This document shows, piece by piece, positions 1-6,837 of a stretch of DNA of 18,387 nt (position 1 is its first letter; each line of letters begins with the position of its first letter). Origin of the DNA: Avisuccinivibrio_A sp964399665 (GTDB lineage: Bacteria; Pseudomonadota; Gammaproteobacteria; Enterobacterales; Succinivibrionaceae); assembly GCA_964399665.1 (NCBI GenBank), contig CAYNSI010000018.1, forward strand, positions 1-18,387. Reading direction: 5' to 3'. The notes beneath the pieces are model-generated. The model was given only the letters and a program-made list of their open reading frames with translations. It did not search any database and was not told the DNA's origin. The position numbers and the translations under genes are program-made.

Positions 1-53
1 CTGAACTTAAAAAAAGACTTAAAAGTTGTTATCGGCAGTAAGGCAAATTAGGT

Positions 54-59
54 TACAAT
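54..59 (+). promoter_or_regulatory. Possible -10 box for pckA
   Basis: TACAAT lies about 65 bases before the pckA start and differs from the sigma70 -10 consensus TATAAT at one position. I see no good -35 hexamer 16-18 bases upstream; the nearest similar sequence, TTGTTA at 26-31, is 22 bases away, which is too far. An activator-dependent promoter would fit, but that is inference. Confidence 0.25.
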
Positions 60-83
60 ATGCCGTTGTTTCTTAAGATAGAC

Positions 84-99
84 CCGAGAATCTGCTCGG
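84..99 (+). other. Short hairpin in the pckA 5' leader
   Basis: CCGAG (84-88) pairs with CTCGG (95-99) around a 6-base loop. It ends 15 bases before the GGAG ribosome binding site. There is no T-run after it, so it is not a terminator. It may stabilise the leader or affect translation; the stem is short and could be chance. Confidence 0.3.
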
Positions 100-114
100 C
101 TTTACTTGCTACGT

Positions 115-118
115 GGAG
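115..118 (+). promoter_or_regulatory. Ribosome binding site that fixes the pckA start
   Basis: GGAG sits 6 bases before the ATG at 125. An in-frame GTG at 113 overlaps this site and has no Shine-Dalgarno sequence of its own, so ATG 125 is the better start. Confidence 0.75.
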
Positions 119-124
119 AAAAAA

Positions 125-1726
125 ATGAGCTTAACCAAAGAGCTTGAGAAGTACGGCATCTTCGGTGCCGCCAACATCATCCGCAACCCTTCCTATGAAG
201 AACTGTTTACGGCTGAGACTGCTGATAATCTTACCGGTTTTGACAAGGGCCAGGTCACTGAAATGGGTGCCGTAAATGTTATGACCGGAATTTATACCGG
301 ACGTTCTCCCAAAGACAAGTTCATCGTCAAGGATGACACGACCAAGGATACTATTTGGTGGACTTCCGATGCTTTCAAGAATGACAATAAGCCCCTGACC
401 ACGGAATCCTGGAATGTATTGAAGAAGCTGGCAGGAGAAACTCTGTCAAATAAGCCTCTGTATGTTGTAGATCTTTTCTGCGGTGCCAATGAGGCCACCC
501 GCCTTAAGATCAGATTTGTAGTTGAGGTTGCCTGGCAGGCCCACTTTGTGACCAATATGTTCATCCGTCCCTCCAAGGAGGAGCTTGAGAGCTTTACCCC
601 TGACTTTGTGGTGCTGAATGCTTCCAAGGCCAAGGTGGACAATTATAAGGAGCTGGGGCTCAACTCCGAGACTGCCGTAGTCTTCAACTTAACCGAGAAA
701 ATGCAGATCATCTTAAATACCTGGTACGGCGGTGAGATGAAGAAGGGCATGTTCTCAATGATGAATTACTATCTGCCGCTTCAGGGTATTGCTGCTATGC
801 ACTGCTCTGCCAATACCGATATGAACGGTCAGAATACCGCGATATTCTTCGGGCTGTCAGGAACCGGCAAGACTACCCTGTCAACCGATCCTAAGCGCCT
901 TTTAATAGGTGACGATGAGCACGGCTGGGATGATGAGGGCGTCTTTAACTTTGAAGGCGGCTGCTATGCCAAGGTCATCAATCTCTCCAAGGAAAATGAG
1001 CCTGACATCTGGGCTGCTATCAAGCGCGATGCTCTGTTAGAGAATGTTACTGTTGATAGTGCAGGCAAGATAGATTTTGATGACAAGTCCACCACTGAGA
1101 ATACCAGGGTGTCATATCCTATCTTCCATATCAAAAACATTGTCAAGCCGATTTCCAAGGCTCCTGCAGCCAAGAGGGTGATCTTCCTGTCGGCTGATGC
1201 CTTTGGGGTTCTTCCTCCGGTATCGGTATTGTCAAAAGAACAGACCAAGTACTACTTCCTCTCAGGCTTTACTGCCAAGCTTGCAGGAACAGAGCGCGGT
1301 ATTACCGAGCCTACGCCGACCTTCTCATCATGTTTTGGAGCAGCTTTCTTAACTCTGCCTCCAACCACCTATGCTGATGTGCTGGTTAAGAGAATGGAGG
1401 CCTCAGGAGCTTCTGCATATTTGGTGAACACCGGCTGGAATGGTACCGGCAAGCGTATTTCCATCAAGGATACCCGCGGCATCATTGACGCCATCTTAGA
1501 CGGCTCCATAGATAAGGCTCCCACCAAGGAAATCCCGATTTTCAGCTTCAAGGTCCCCACCGAGCTTAAGGGAGTTGATACCAATATTCTGGATCCTCGC
1601 AATACCTATGCAGATCCTTCACAGTGGGAAGTTAAGGCCAAGGATTTGGCAGAGCGCTTCCAGAAGAACTTCAAGAAATTTGAATCATTGGGCGGTGATT
1701 TGGTAAAGGCAGGTCCGCAGCTGTGA
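125..1726 (+). CDS. pckA: Phosphoenolpyruvate carboxykinase (ATP)
   Basis: This enzyme interconverts oxaloacetate + ATP and PEP + CO2 + ADP in the cytoplasm. The 533-residue product matches the ATP-dependent family in length and motifs: substrate-binding GRSPKDKF (59-66), YGGEMKK (201-207) and H226 as likely metal ligands, the P-loop GLSGTGKT (243-250), and the acidic kinase-2 motif IGDDEHGW (261-268). It closely resembles the Anaerobiospirillum succiniciproducens enzyme as I recall it, including the N-terminus MSL and the C-terminus VKAGPQL. In succinate-producing rumen and gut bacteria this enzyme is known to run toward CO2 fixation, feeding oxaloacetate into the reductive branch and conserving ATP; applying that here is inference. 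The gene appears monocistronic: its own leader lies upstream and a strong terminator follows 28 bases after the stop. Confidence 0.98.
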   Translation: MSLTKELEKYGIFGAANIIRNPSYEELFTAETADNLTGFDKGQVTEMGAVNVMTGIYTGRSPKDKFIVKDDTTKDTIWWTSDAFKNDNKPLTTESWNVLKKLAGETLSNKPLYVVDLFCGANEATRLKIRFVVEVAWQAHFVTNMFIRPSKEELESFTPDFVVLNASKAKVDNYKELGLNSETAVVFNLTEKMQIILNTWYGGEMKKGMFSMMNYYLPLQGIAAMHCSANTDMNGQNTAIFFGLSGTGKTTLSTDPKRLLIGDDEHGWDDEGVFNFEGGCYAKVINLSKENEPDIWAAIKRDALLENVTVDSAGKIDFDDKSTTENTRVSYPIFHIKNIVKPISKAPAAKRVIFLSADAFGVLPPVSVLSKEQTKYYFLSGFTAKLAGTERGITEPTPTFSSCFGAAFLTLPPTTYADVLVKRMEASGASAYLVNTGWNGTGKRISIKDTRGIIDAILDGSIDKAPTKEIPIFSFKVPTELKGVDTNILDPRNTYADPSQWEVKAKDLAERFQKNFKKFESLGGDLVKAGPQL

Positions 1727-1754
1727 TTTAAGTTTTAACTTAAAAAGTTATAAG

Positions 1755-1795
1755 ATTAAGGCCCTCCGTGTTAATCCCGGGGGGCCTTAATTTTT
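1755..1795 (+). terminator. Rho-independent terminator after pckA
   Basis: Arm 1755-1768 pairs with arm 1778-1791 in a 14-bp stem with a single G-T wobble, around a 9-base loop. The 3' end runs straight into TTTTT (1791-1795). This is a textbook intrinsic terminator and separates pckA from greB. Confidence 0.92.
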
Positions 1796-1891
1796 AAGCC
1801 TTAGGATCTGTTGGGTAAGTCAGGTATGCTTAAGAATGAGACTTTAAATGCATCAGGTGCACAGGTAAAATCCAGGCAGGAGTAAGCGGCG

Positions 1892-2512
1892 ATGTCAAAA
1901 CCTTACATAACCCGTTTAGGATACGATCTTCTTCGTGAGGAGCTTGATTACTTATGGCTTGAACTGCGCCCTCAAATCACCCAAAAAGTCTCCTGGGCGG
2001 CAAGCTTAGGAGATCGCTCGGAAAATGCCGATTATCAATACAATAAAAGACTGCTCTTTCAAATTGACAGAAGGGTGCGCTATTTAAGGGGGCGTCTTAA
2101 CACACTGCAGGTGGTGGACTTTAACCCATCACAGCAGGGCAGGGTTTATTTTGGCGCTTATGTAGAGATTGAAGATGAAGACGGAAACTTAATGCAGCTG
2201 CGTCTTGTAGGAGGAGAGGAGCTCTTCGGAAGATCCAATTACATCTCAATTGATTCTCCCATGGCAAAGGCACTTTTGGGCAAAGAAGAGGGGGATGAGG
2301 CCGCAGTGAAAACTCCCAAAGGCTTAAAAGTTTGGTACGTTAATAAAATAGCCTACCAAAAGCCTGAGTGGTTTACTGAAGAGCCTGTGCGCAAAAACAA
2401 TATTGAAGTAAACGACGAAGATATTAAAAAGGATCTTGAAAGTGTCGAGGGTTTGGATCCTAAAGTCATGGAGCAGGAATACTTAAAATCCCTCATGGGA
2501 GAGCAGTCCTAG
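1892..2512 (+). CDS. greB: Transcription elongation factor GreB
   Basis: GreB enters the secondary channel of RNA polymerase and stimulates cleavage of backtracked transcripts. The N-terminal coiled coil (about 1-75) carries the conserved GDRSENADYQYN stretch (40-51) with the two tip acids D41 and E44 that hold the catalytic Mg2+. The C-terminal FKBP-like domain follows (about 80-157), with the family sequence FGRSNYISIDSPMA and a WYV near its end. Residues 1-158 align end to end with E. coli GreB (158 aa). The product then continues for about 48 more residues, rich in Asp and Glu, which E. coli GreB lacks. ATG 1892 has an AGGAG at 1878-1882. The stop lies only about 26 bases from the end of the convergent transposase gene. 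The function of the tail is unknown. Confidence 0.95.
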   Translation: MSKPYITRLGYDLLREELDYLWLELRPQITQKVSWAASLGDRSENADYQYNKRLLFQIDRRVRYLRGRLNTLQVVDFNPSQQGRVYFGAYVEIEDEDGNLMQLRLVGGEELFGRSNYISIDSPMAKALLGKEEGDEAAVKTPKGLKVWYVNKIAYQKPEWFTEEPVRKNNIEVNDEDIKKDLESVEGLDPKVMEQEYLKSLMGEQS

Positions 2513-3652
2513 AACTTAAGCTGCTAAAAGGCTTTGTATTACGAATTTGGCTGAGATCTAACATTTACCTCCTTTTTTCTCCATTGAAAAGGTTGGGCAT
2601 TGTACTTGTCACAGGCTTGAAGGTAATTTGCAATGGCATTTTTTAAGTTAGCAGCACTGTTAACTGATGGATCTTTAAAAACTTCGCCTCCTATGATCCC
2701 AAACCAGATCTCAACCGTGTTAAGCCAATCTGCAGCTGTTTGGGTATAGTGAAAAACAACATTGGGGTGAGCTTCAAGCCACTTATTGCCGTGTTTATGA
2801 ATACGGTCACTATCCAGGATCACATGGAAAGAAATCTTCTCGCCGGTTGGATACTCCCGCAGAAGTTCATCCATGAACTCAAGAAAGTTCGCACGCTTTT
2901 TGTATTTGGTGCTCCTGCCGTGAATTTTGCTTGAAGCAATTTCAAGGGCCACAAATAAGTTAAGACTTCCTTTACGCTTATAGGCTTTAGCAATGTCGCC
3001 GCTTTGGGTTTTAACAAAACCTGATGCACGTGATAAGGCCTGCAGGGAAGGCTCCTCGTCAATACTTAATACGATAGCGTTTTCAGGAGAAGAAAGATAA
3101 AGACCTGCAATGTCAACTGCTTTGGCACTAAACTCAAGATCGGTACTAATGTACCAGCTGCGGGTGCGATCTAAGTTAATGTTATGCTTTCTGACAGTCC
3201 TCCAAATAAAATCATCTGAAAATCCCAGCTTTTGTGCAAGGCTTTTGCCATCCCAGCAGGATAGGCCATCAGGAGGAGTTTTAGCTATGGTGTCTAAGAT
3301 CTTTTGTTCATCTGATGCAGTATAGACAGCATTTCTGCCAGAGCGGGGGAGATCCATCAAGCCTGCTATGCCGTCTTTTAAAAAGCGGTTACGCCATTTA
3401 ATGACAGTGACAGTACTTACCTGAAGTTTGGAGGCTGTCTCTTCAATACTTAGACCATTAAGAGTGTTCAGGATGATCTGCGAGCGCATGACAAGTCTTT
3501 GCTCACTCCTGTCGCTTGTGACAATATCATTGAGCTTTGCTATAACTTCATTTGCTGCGGCGATCTGTTTTGGCTTTCTTGCCATAATTGTCTTCTTACT
3601 CTCGTAACATAAAGAGATGATATTAGGTTTTGAGCGTTTAATTACTTGAGTT
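2513..3652 (-). mobile_element. IS630-family insertion sequence (ends uncertain)
   Basis: A complete IS630-type transposase gene occupies most of this interval, between greB and an unrelated ORF. I could not define the ends. The best candidate inverted repeat is AACTTAAG (2513-2520) against CTTGAGTT (3645-3652), with scattered matches further in, but it is weak and the TA duplication expected for this family is not evident. The boundaries given are approximate. Confidence 0.4.
2539..3585 (-). CDS. IS630-family transposase
   Basis: This is a DDE-type transposase of 348 residues that appears intact. The N-terminal third is a helix-turn-helix region (about 34-75, with LSIEETASKLQVSTVTVIKWRNRF) followed by a second winged-helix-like segment. 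The catalytic core shows the IS630 pattern: D176 in VLSIDEE, D258 in HVILDSD followed by IHKH, and E292 in WLNTVEIWFG. The usual Asn after the second Asp is Ser (DS instead of DN), a small deviation in an otherwise standard site. IS630 elements move by cut-and-paste into TA dinucleotides. The gene faces greB tail to tail and reads in the same direction as the bioH cluster upstream of it. No accessory genes travel with it. Confidence 0.9.
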   Translation of the reverse strand: MARKPKQIAAANEVIAKLNDIVTSDRSEQRLVMRSQIILNTLNGLSIEETASKLQVSTVTVIKWRNRFLKDGIAGLMDLPRSGRNAVYTASDEQKILDTIAKTPPDGLSCWDGKSLAQKLGFSDDFIWRTVRKHNINLDRTRSWYISTDLEFSAKAVDIAGLYLSSPENAIVLSIDEEPSLQALSRASGFVKTQSGDIAKAYKRKGSLNLFVALEIASSKIHGRSTKYKKRANFLEFMDELLREYPTGEKISFHVILDSDRIHKHGNKWLEAHPNVVFHYTQTAADWLNTVEIWFGIIGGEVFKDPSVNSAANLKNAIANYLQACDKYNAQPFQWRKKEVNVRSQPNS

Positions 3653-3665
3653 TTGCAATGTGGCG

Positions 3666-4310
3666 CTAGAGATAAAACTGGATGGTCTGTCCGCGGGGCT
3701 CTCTTGGCATAATGCTATTGTAAACTTTGGCAATTGCACTGCCTCTTACTGCCATCTCCTTATTCACGGAGCCGTCTTCAGAGGCCTGAAAGAAGGCCCC
3801 CTGCTTTTTTTCTTCTCGAACTTCCTTTTGATCTCTATTTTCCCTGGGGGTCTGCGCGGCAGCCTGCCCCGGAGCATGGGAGCTTTGGGCAGCAGCACCT
3901 GCTGCAGTATGGACGGCATTTTGTTGGGCGGCAGCAGTGGAGGCTGCCTGTGTCATTTCAAGTGCAGATTGCGATGCCTTATCAGAGGAAGATGAGTTCA
4001 CAGCTTCCTTTGAGGATCCTGTATTGGCGTTGTTCGCTGATGAATTATGAGATTCTCCGCTGCCCTGGCGGGAGGCTTGATTTTGTTCGGTGCGCGCAGA
4101 TGTTAAGGCTTCGCCCTGGGCACGAAGCTGGGAGTTGGCTCCTGTAGTAGATCCTTTTTGATCCGCTGCCTGATTGTTGCGCTGGGAAGCTTCACTTTCT
4201 TTGGGCTCAGGGATCTGCTGGCGTGCCTGGTTATCACGCTTAGCCTCCTCTGCTCCCAATTGATAGGGAGGAGGTATTATGGCAGCTACTAAATTGCCTG
4301 CAACCTCCAC
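3666..4310 (-). CDS. Unrecognised low-complexity protein, 214 aa
   Basis: I do not recognise this protein. The start is a GTG (complement of 4308-4310) with a good AGGAG at 4319-4323, 8 bases upstream, which supports translation. The product has no Cys and no Trp. A short N-terminal segment (1-17, with AAIIPPPYQ) and a C-terminal segment (about 178-214, with MAVRGSAIAKVYNSIMP) look ordered. They flank about 150 residues of Ala, Gln, Ser, Asn and charged residues, including runs such as SSSS and AAGAAAQSS, that are probably disordered. I see no signal peptide or membrane segment. It follows bioH on the same strand with a 66-base gap and may be the last gene of that transcript. Overlapping plus-strand ORFs have no comparable start signal and look like shadows. 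Cytosolic location is inferred. Confidence 0.65.
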   Translation of the reverse strand: MEVAGNLVAAIIPPPYQLGAEEAKRDNQARQQIPEPKESEASQRNNQAADQKGSTTGANSQLRAQGEALTSARTEQNQASRQGSGESHNSSANNANTGSSKEAVNSSSSDKASQSALEMTQAASTAAAQQNAVHTAAGAAAQSSHAPGQAAAQTPRENRDQKEVREEKKQGAFFQASEDGSVNKEMAVRGSAIAKVYNSIMPREPRGQTIQFYL

Positions 4311-4318
4311 TTCAATCT

Positions 4319-4323
4319 CTCCT
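4319..4323 (-). promoter_or_regulatory. Ribosome binding site for the GTG start of the 214-aa ORF
   Basis: On the minus strand AGGAG stands 8 bases before GTG at 4310. It is the main evidence that this low-complexity reading frame is a real gene and that it begins at GTG rather than at an internal codon. Confidence 0.65.
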
Positions 4324-4376
4324 GAATTTTAGTTACAACTTAACCTATCCAATTAACGGGCCTGCGGGGGCAAACT

Positions 4377-5207
4377 TTAGCAAATTGCAGTCTTTAATGC
4401 TTCAAAACTGTTAACCCTGTCAAAAAAATCCTGAAGTTTGGCCGCAAACAATTCAGGTTCGGTAAGGAAGGGTACATGTGCCGAATTTTCAAAGACAAAA
4501 ACTTCCTTAAGTTTTCCTTTGAGGGTAAGGAAATTGTACAGGGGTGTGCCGGCAACTTTGGAAGACACCAGGGGATCTTTGGCCCCGAAAAGAAACAAAC
4601 AGGGAATATCAAGATGTTTTAAAGGTTCCCTTACATCAGAATAAAGCATGGTCTCAATGCCGTTTTTGAGAACTTCATGGGGAGGCAGGATATGGTCCTT
4701 TAAAAGATCCATCATAAAGTCCTGCTCGTGGCGGCTGTTGGCATTTCCTGCCATTTGATACTTGGTAAAAAGTCTTAAGAGCCTTCCTGTCCTTTTGGGA
4801 TTAAGAAGACTGCGGCATTTGGCAATAAGCTTAAAGGGAAAGCCCGGCCAGGCAGGATCACCGGGAAAACGCGGCGAACTGCATATGGTGGTAAGAGAAC
4901 GTACTTTATGTGGAGTCATGGCGGCTGCCAGGATGGCAGGGTGCGCTCCCATGGACCAGGCAATGACATCACAGTTTGGAGGAATTGAGTCGTAAAAGAG
5001 GCGGGCAGTTTCGTTTAAATCAGAGGATAAAAAGTGAAGATCCGCATTAAGACCATATCCTGGGAGATCAAAAAACAAGAGATCTCTTGTGGGAAACATA
5101 GAGGATATCGGGATCAGAAAACGGCTGTCGCATCCCCAGCCGTGCAGCAGGGCAGCAGGCTGCCCCCCGCGGTCACCAAGGCTGGTAAAATCAAGGGTTT
5201 TTCTCAT
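4377..5207 (-). CDS. bioH: Pimeloyl-ACP methyl ester esterase BioH (alpha/beta hydrolase)
   Basis: BioH hydrolyses the methyl ester of pimeloyl-ACP, releasing the pimeloyl-ACP that enters biotin ring assembly. The 276-residue product has the alpha/beta-hydrolase fold landmarks: the oxyanion region HGWG (22-25), nucleophile S85 in AWSMGA, D211 in FGAKDPLV and H244 in NSAHVPF. Family-specific matches to E. coli BioH (256 aa) include FDLPGYG, CSSPRF and AWPGF. The nucleophile elbow reads A-x-S-x-G; E. coli BioH has G at the first position. greB and bioH are also near neighbours in E. coli, which supports the assignment. It follows ribB after 98 bases, with a structured leader between. Another lipase or esterase of the same fold is the main alternative. 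Confidence 0.85.
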   Translation of the reverse strand: MRKTLDFTSLGDRGGQPAALLHGWGCDSRFLIPISSMFPTRDLLFFDLPGYGLNADLHFLSSDLNETARLFYDSIPPNCDVIAWSMGAHPAILAAAMTPHKVRSLTTICSSPRFPGDPAWPGFPFKLIAKCRSLLNPKRTGRLLRLFTKYQMAGNANSRHEQDFMMDLLKDHILPPHEVLKNGIETMLYSDVREPLKHLDIPCLFLFGAKDPLVSSKVAGTPLYNFLTLKGKLKEVFVFENSAHVPFLTEPELFAAKLQDFFDRVNSFEALKTAIC

Positions 5208-5216
5208 CGGATACCT

Positions 5217-5258
5217 GCACCAAAGGTGTTGGCATCTGCTGCCTTATGCCTTTGGCGC
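5217..5258 (-). promoter_or_regulatory. Hairpin directly upstream of the bioH ribosome binding site
   Basis: On the transcribed (minus) strand GCGCCAAAGG (5258-5249) pairs with CCTTTGGTGC (5226-5217) in 10 bp with one G-U. Inside, GGCA and TGCC form a further 4-bp stem with a 5-base loop. The outer stem ends 9 bases before the bioH ATG, immediately beside the AGG that would serve as Shine-Dalgarno. No T-run follows, so it is not a terminator. A role in controlling bioH translation or in processing the ribB-bioH transcript is inference. Confidence 0.5.
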
Positions 5259-5305
5259 CTTCTTGTAGAAGATTTTTTAATGCAGGGCATGACAGCTTTT
5301 TTGCT

Positions 5306-5956
5306 TCATATTCCCATTTTTTTGCGGTAGGCTATGATGTCCTCAATGGACAGCACGGTAAGATCGTGCAGCATGGCAAAGGCGCAGACCCTCGGAAGCT
5401 TGGCCATTTCACCGTCGGGGGCGCATAATTCGCACAAAATACCCACGGGCTTAAAGCCTGCCATTCTTGCCAAATCAACGGAAGCCTCGGTGTGCCCGTC
5501 CCTTGCCAGGACCCCGCCTTTTTTAGCAACCAGAGGAAACATGTGCCCCGGGTGGACTAAATCGTCGGGTTTGGCATTATCATTGACAATAGCCTTTACC
5601 GCCTTAAGCCGGTCTGAAGCAGAAACCCCCGTGGTAACCCCTTCTGCGGCATCGACGGAAATGGTAAAGGCAGTTCCGTATGCCGAGGTATTGCATGCTA
5701 CCATCATGGGTAAATTCAAGGCTTTGGCTTTTTCCTCTTCAATGCAGACACAGACTATTCCTGAGCACTCCCTGATGGTAAAGGCCATTTGATCACGGGT
5801 CATGGTCTCGCCTGCAAAGATAAGATCGCCTTCATTCTCGCGGCTTTCATTATCCACCACCAGCACCCCGCTGCCGCGGCGCATGGCCGTAAGGGCGGCC
5901 TCTACTCTTTCAATGCTGTCACAGCCAAAACCTTCAAGTAGATTTTTCTGGGTCAT
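5306..5956 (-). CDS. ribB: 3,4-dihydroxy-2-butanone 4-phosphate synthase
   Basis: RibB converts ribulose 5-phosphate to 3,4-dihydroxy-2-butanone 4-phosphate and formate, supplying the four-carbon unit for riboflavin. The product is 216 residues, the size of stand-alone E. coli RibB (217), with no fused GTP cyclohydrolase II domain. Active-site signatures are present: the acidic loop DNESRENEGDLI (35-46), HPGHMFPL (135-142) and RDGHTEA (152-158), where H155 and E157 are metal and catalytic residues. ATG 5956 is chosen because AGGA at 5965-5962 lies 5 bases upstream; an in-frame TTG further upstream overlaps that site. The start is 23 bases from the pdxJ stop, so the two are probably cotranscribed. 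The short upstream gap leaves no room for an FMN riboswitch. Confidence 0.97.
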   Translation of the reverse strand: MTQKNLLEGFGCDSIERVEAALTAMRRGSGVLVVDNESRENEGDLIFAGETMTRDQMAFTIRECSGIVCVCIEEEKAKALNLPMMVACNTSAYGTAFTISVDAAEGVTTGVSASDRLKAVKAIVNDNAKPDDLVHPGHMFPLVAKKGGVLARDGHTEASVDLARMAGFKPVGILCELCAPDGEMAKLPRVCAFAMLHDLTVLSIEDIIAYRKKMGI

Positions 5957-5979
5957 CTTTATCCTCAAATATTAATTCA

Positions 5980-6717
5980 TCAGATCCTGCTGCGAGCTTC
6001 AGTCATAATACGCTTCATTTCCCTCACAGCCTCGGCAAGTCCCGTAAAGACTGCTCTGCCTATGATGCTGTGGCCGATATTCAATTCCTCAATTTCAGGG
6101 ATTTTAGCAATGTCAGCAACATTCTGATAGTCAAGCCCGTGGCCTGCATTAACACGCAGTCCTTTTGCATCAGCATAGGATGCTATTTCTTTAAGACGGT
6201 CAAGCTCTTTTAAGCCTTCCTTAACTGATTTGGCGTTGGCATAGGTTCCGGTATGAAGCTCAATATAGGGGGCCCCGACCTCAACTGCTGCGTTTACCTG
6301 TTCTTTTATAGGATCGATAAACAAAGATACTGCAGTACCAAGGAGGGTCAGTTTTTCTACGGCACGGCCTATTCTTAGGGTGTCACCTGCCACGTCAAGT
6401 CCGCCTTCTGTGGTAATTTCCTCGCGTCTTTCGGGCACAAAACAAGCAGCATGTGGAGATAAGGCACAGGCAATGCCCAAAATATCATCCGTTACTGCCA
6501 TCTCAAGATTTAACCTGGTTTTTACAGTCTCGCGCAGCAATCTGACATCTCTGTCGGTTATGTGCCGCCTGTCTTCCCTAAGATGGGTGGTAATGCCGTC
6601 TGCTCCTGCAAATTCTGCTGCCGCCGCGGCAGTAACAGGATCAGGACTGCTGATGCCCCTGGCATTACGCAGGGTGGCTACATGGTCTATATTTACTCCC
6701 AAATAGATTTCTTTCAT
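5980..6717 (-). CDS. pdxJ: Pyridoxine 5'-phosphate synthase
   Basis: PdxJ closes the pyridine ring of vitamin B6 by joining 1-deoxy-D-xylulose 5-phosphate with 3-amino-2-oxopropyl phosphate. The 245-residue TIM barrel matches E. coli PdxJ (243) throughout: GVNIDHVATLRNARG (7-21), HLREDRRHI (45-53), ITTEGGLDV (101-109), VNAGHGL (189-195) and LNIGHSIIGRA (212-222). The catalytic residues H45, E72 and H193 fall at the same numbers as in E. coli. ATG 6717 is preferred over an in-frame GTG at 6744 because that GTG has no ribosome binding site and family members begin close to LGVNIDH. It is the first gene of the pdxJ-ribB-bioH run, downstream of a terminator that ends the MFS transcript. Confidence 0.97.
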   Translation of the reverse strand: MKEIYLGVNIDHVATLRNARGISSPDPVTAAAAAEFAGADGITTHLREDRRHITDRDVRLLRETVKTRLNLEMAVTDDILGIACALSPHAACFVPERREEITTEGGLDVAGDTLRIGRAVEKLTLLGTAVSLFIDPIKEQVNAAVEVGAPYIELHTGTYANAKSVKEGLKELDRLKEIASYADAKGLRVNAGHGLDYQNVADIAKIPEIEELNIGHSIIGRAVFTGLAEAVREMKRIMTEARSRI

Positions 6718-6784
6718 GGTCAAAGCCTGGTAAAAATACTCCACTTATTTTAATAAAGTAGCTGCCGTTTGGCACCTTTGAGGC

Positions 6785-6837
6785 AAAAAAATGCCCTTAA
6801 ATTCTGTCCCTTCCTGTGCTTGGGCGCCTTTAGGGCA
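6785..6837 (-). terminator. Probable terminator after the Fsr-like transporter
   Basis: On the minus strand TGCCCTAAA (overlapping the transporter stop codon) pairs with TTTAAGGGCA around a roughly 27-base loop, with one bulged A. The 3' arm is followed at once by seven Ts (complement of 6785-6791). The long loop and bulge make it weaker than the pckA terminator, but its place at the end of hslR-hslO-MFS and before pdxJ fits. Confidence 0.5.

Noticed and set aside
2513..3652. AACTTAAG / CTTGAGTT as definite IS terminal inverted repeats
   Set aside because: Only 7 of 8 bases match, further pairing is mostly A/T coincidence, no flanking TA duplication is seen, and CTTAAG is common in this DNA. 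Used only as an approximate boundary.
3660..4147. Two overlapping plus-strand ORFs opposite the low-complexity gene
   Set aside because: Neither has a convincing ribosome binding site or recognisable domain, and they overlap each other. Their composition is the complement of an Ala/Gln/Ser-rich minus-strand gene that does have a good AGGAG.
5957..5979. FMN riboswitch in front of ribB
   Set aside because: Only 23 bases separate pdxJ and ribB, far too short for an RFN element, and none of its conserved segments is present.
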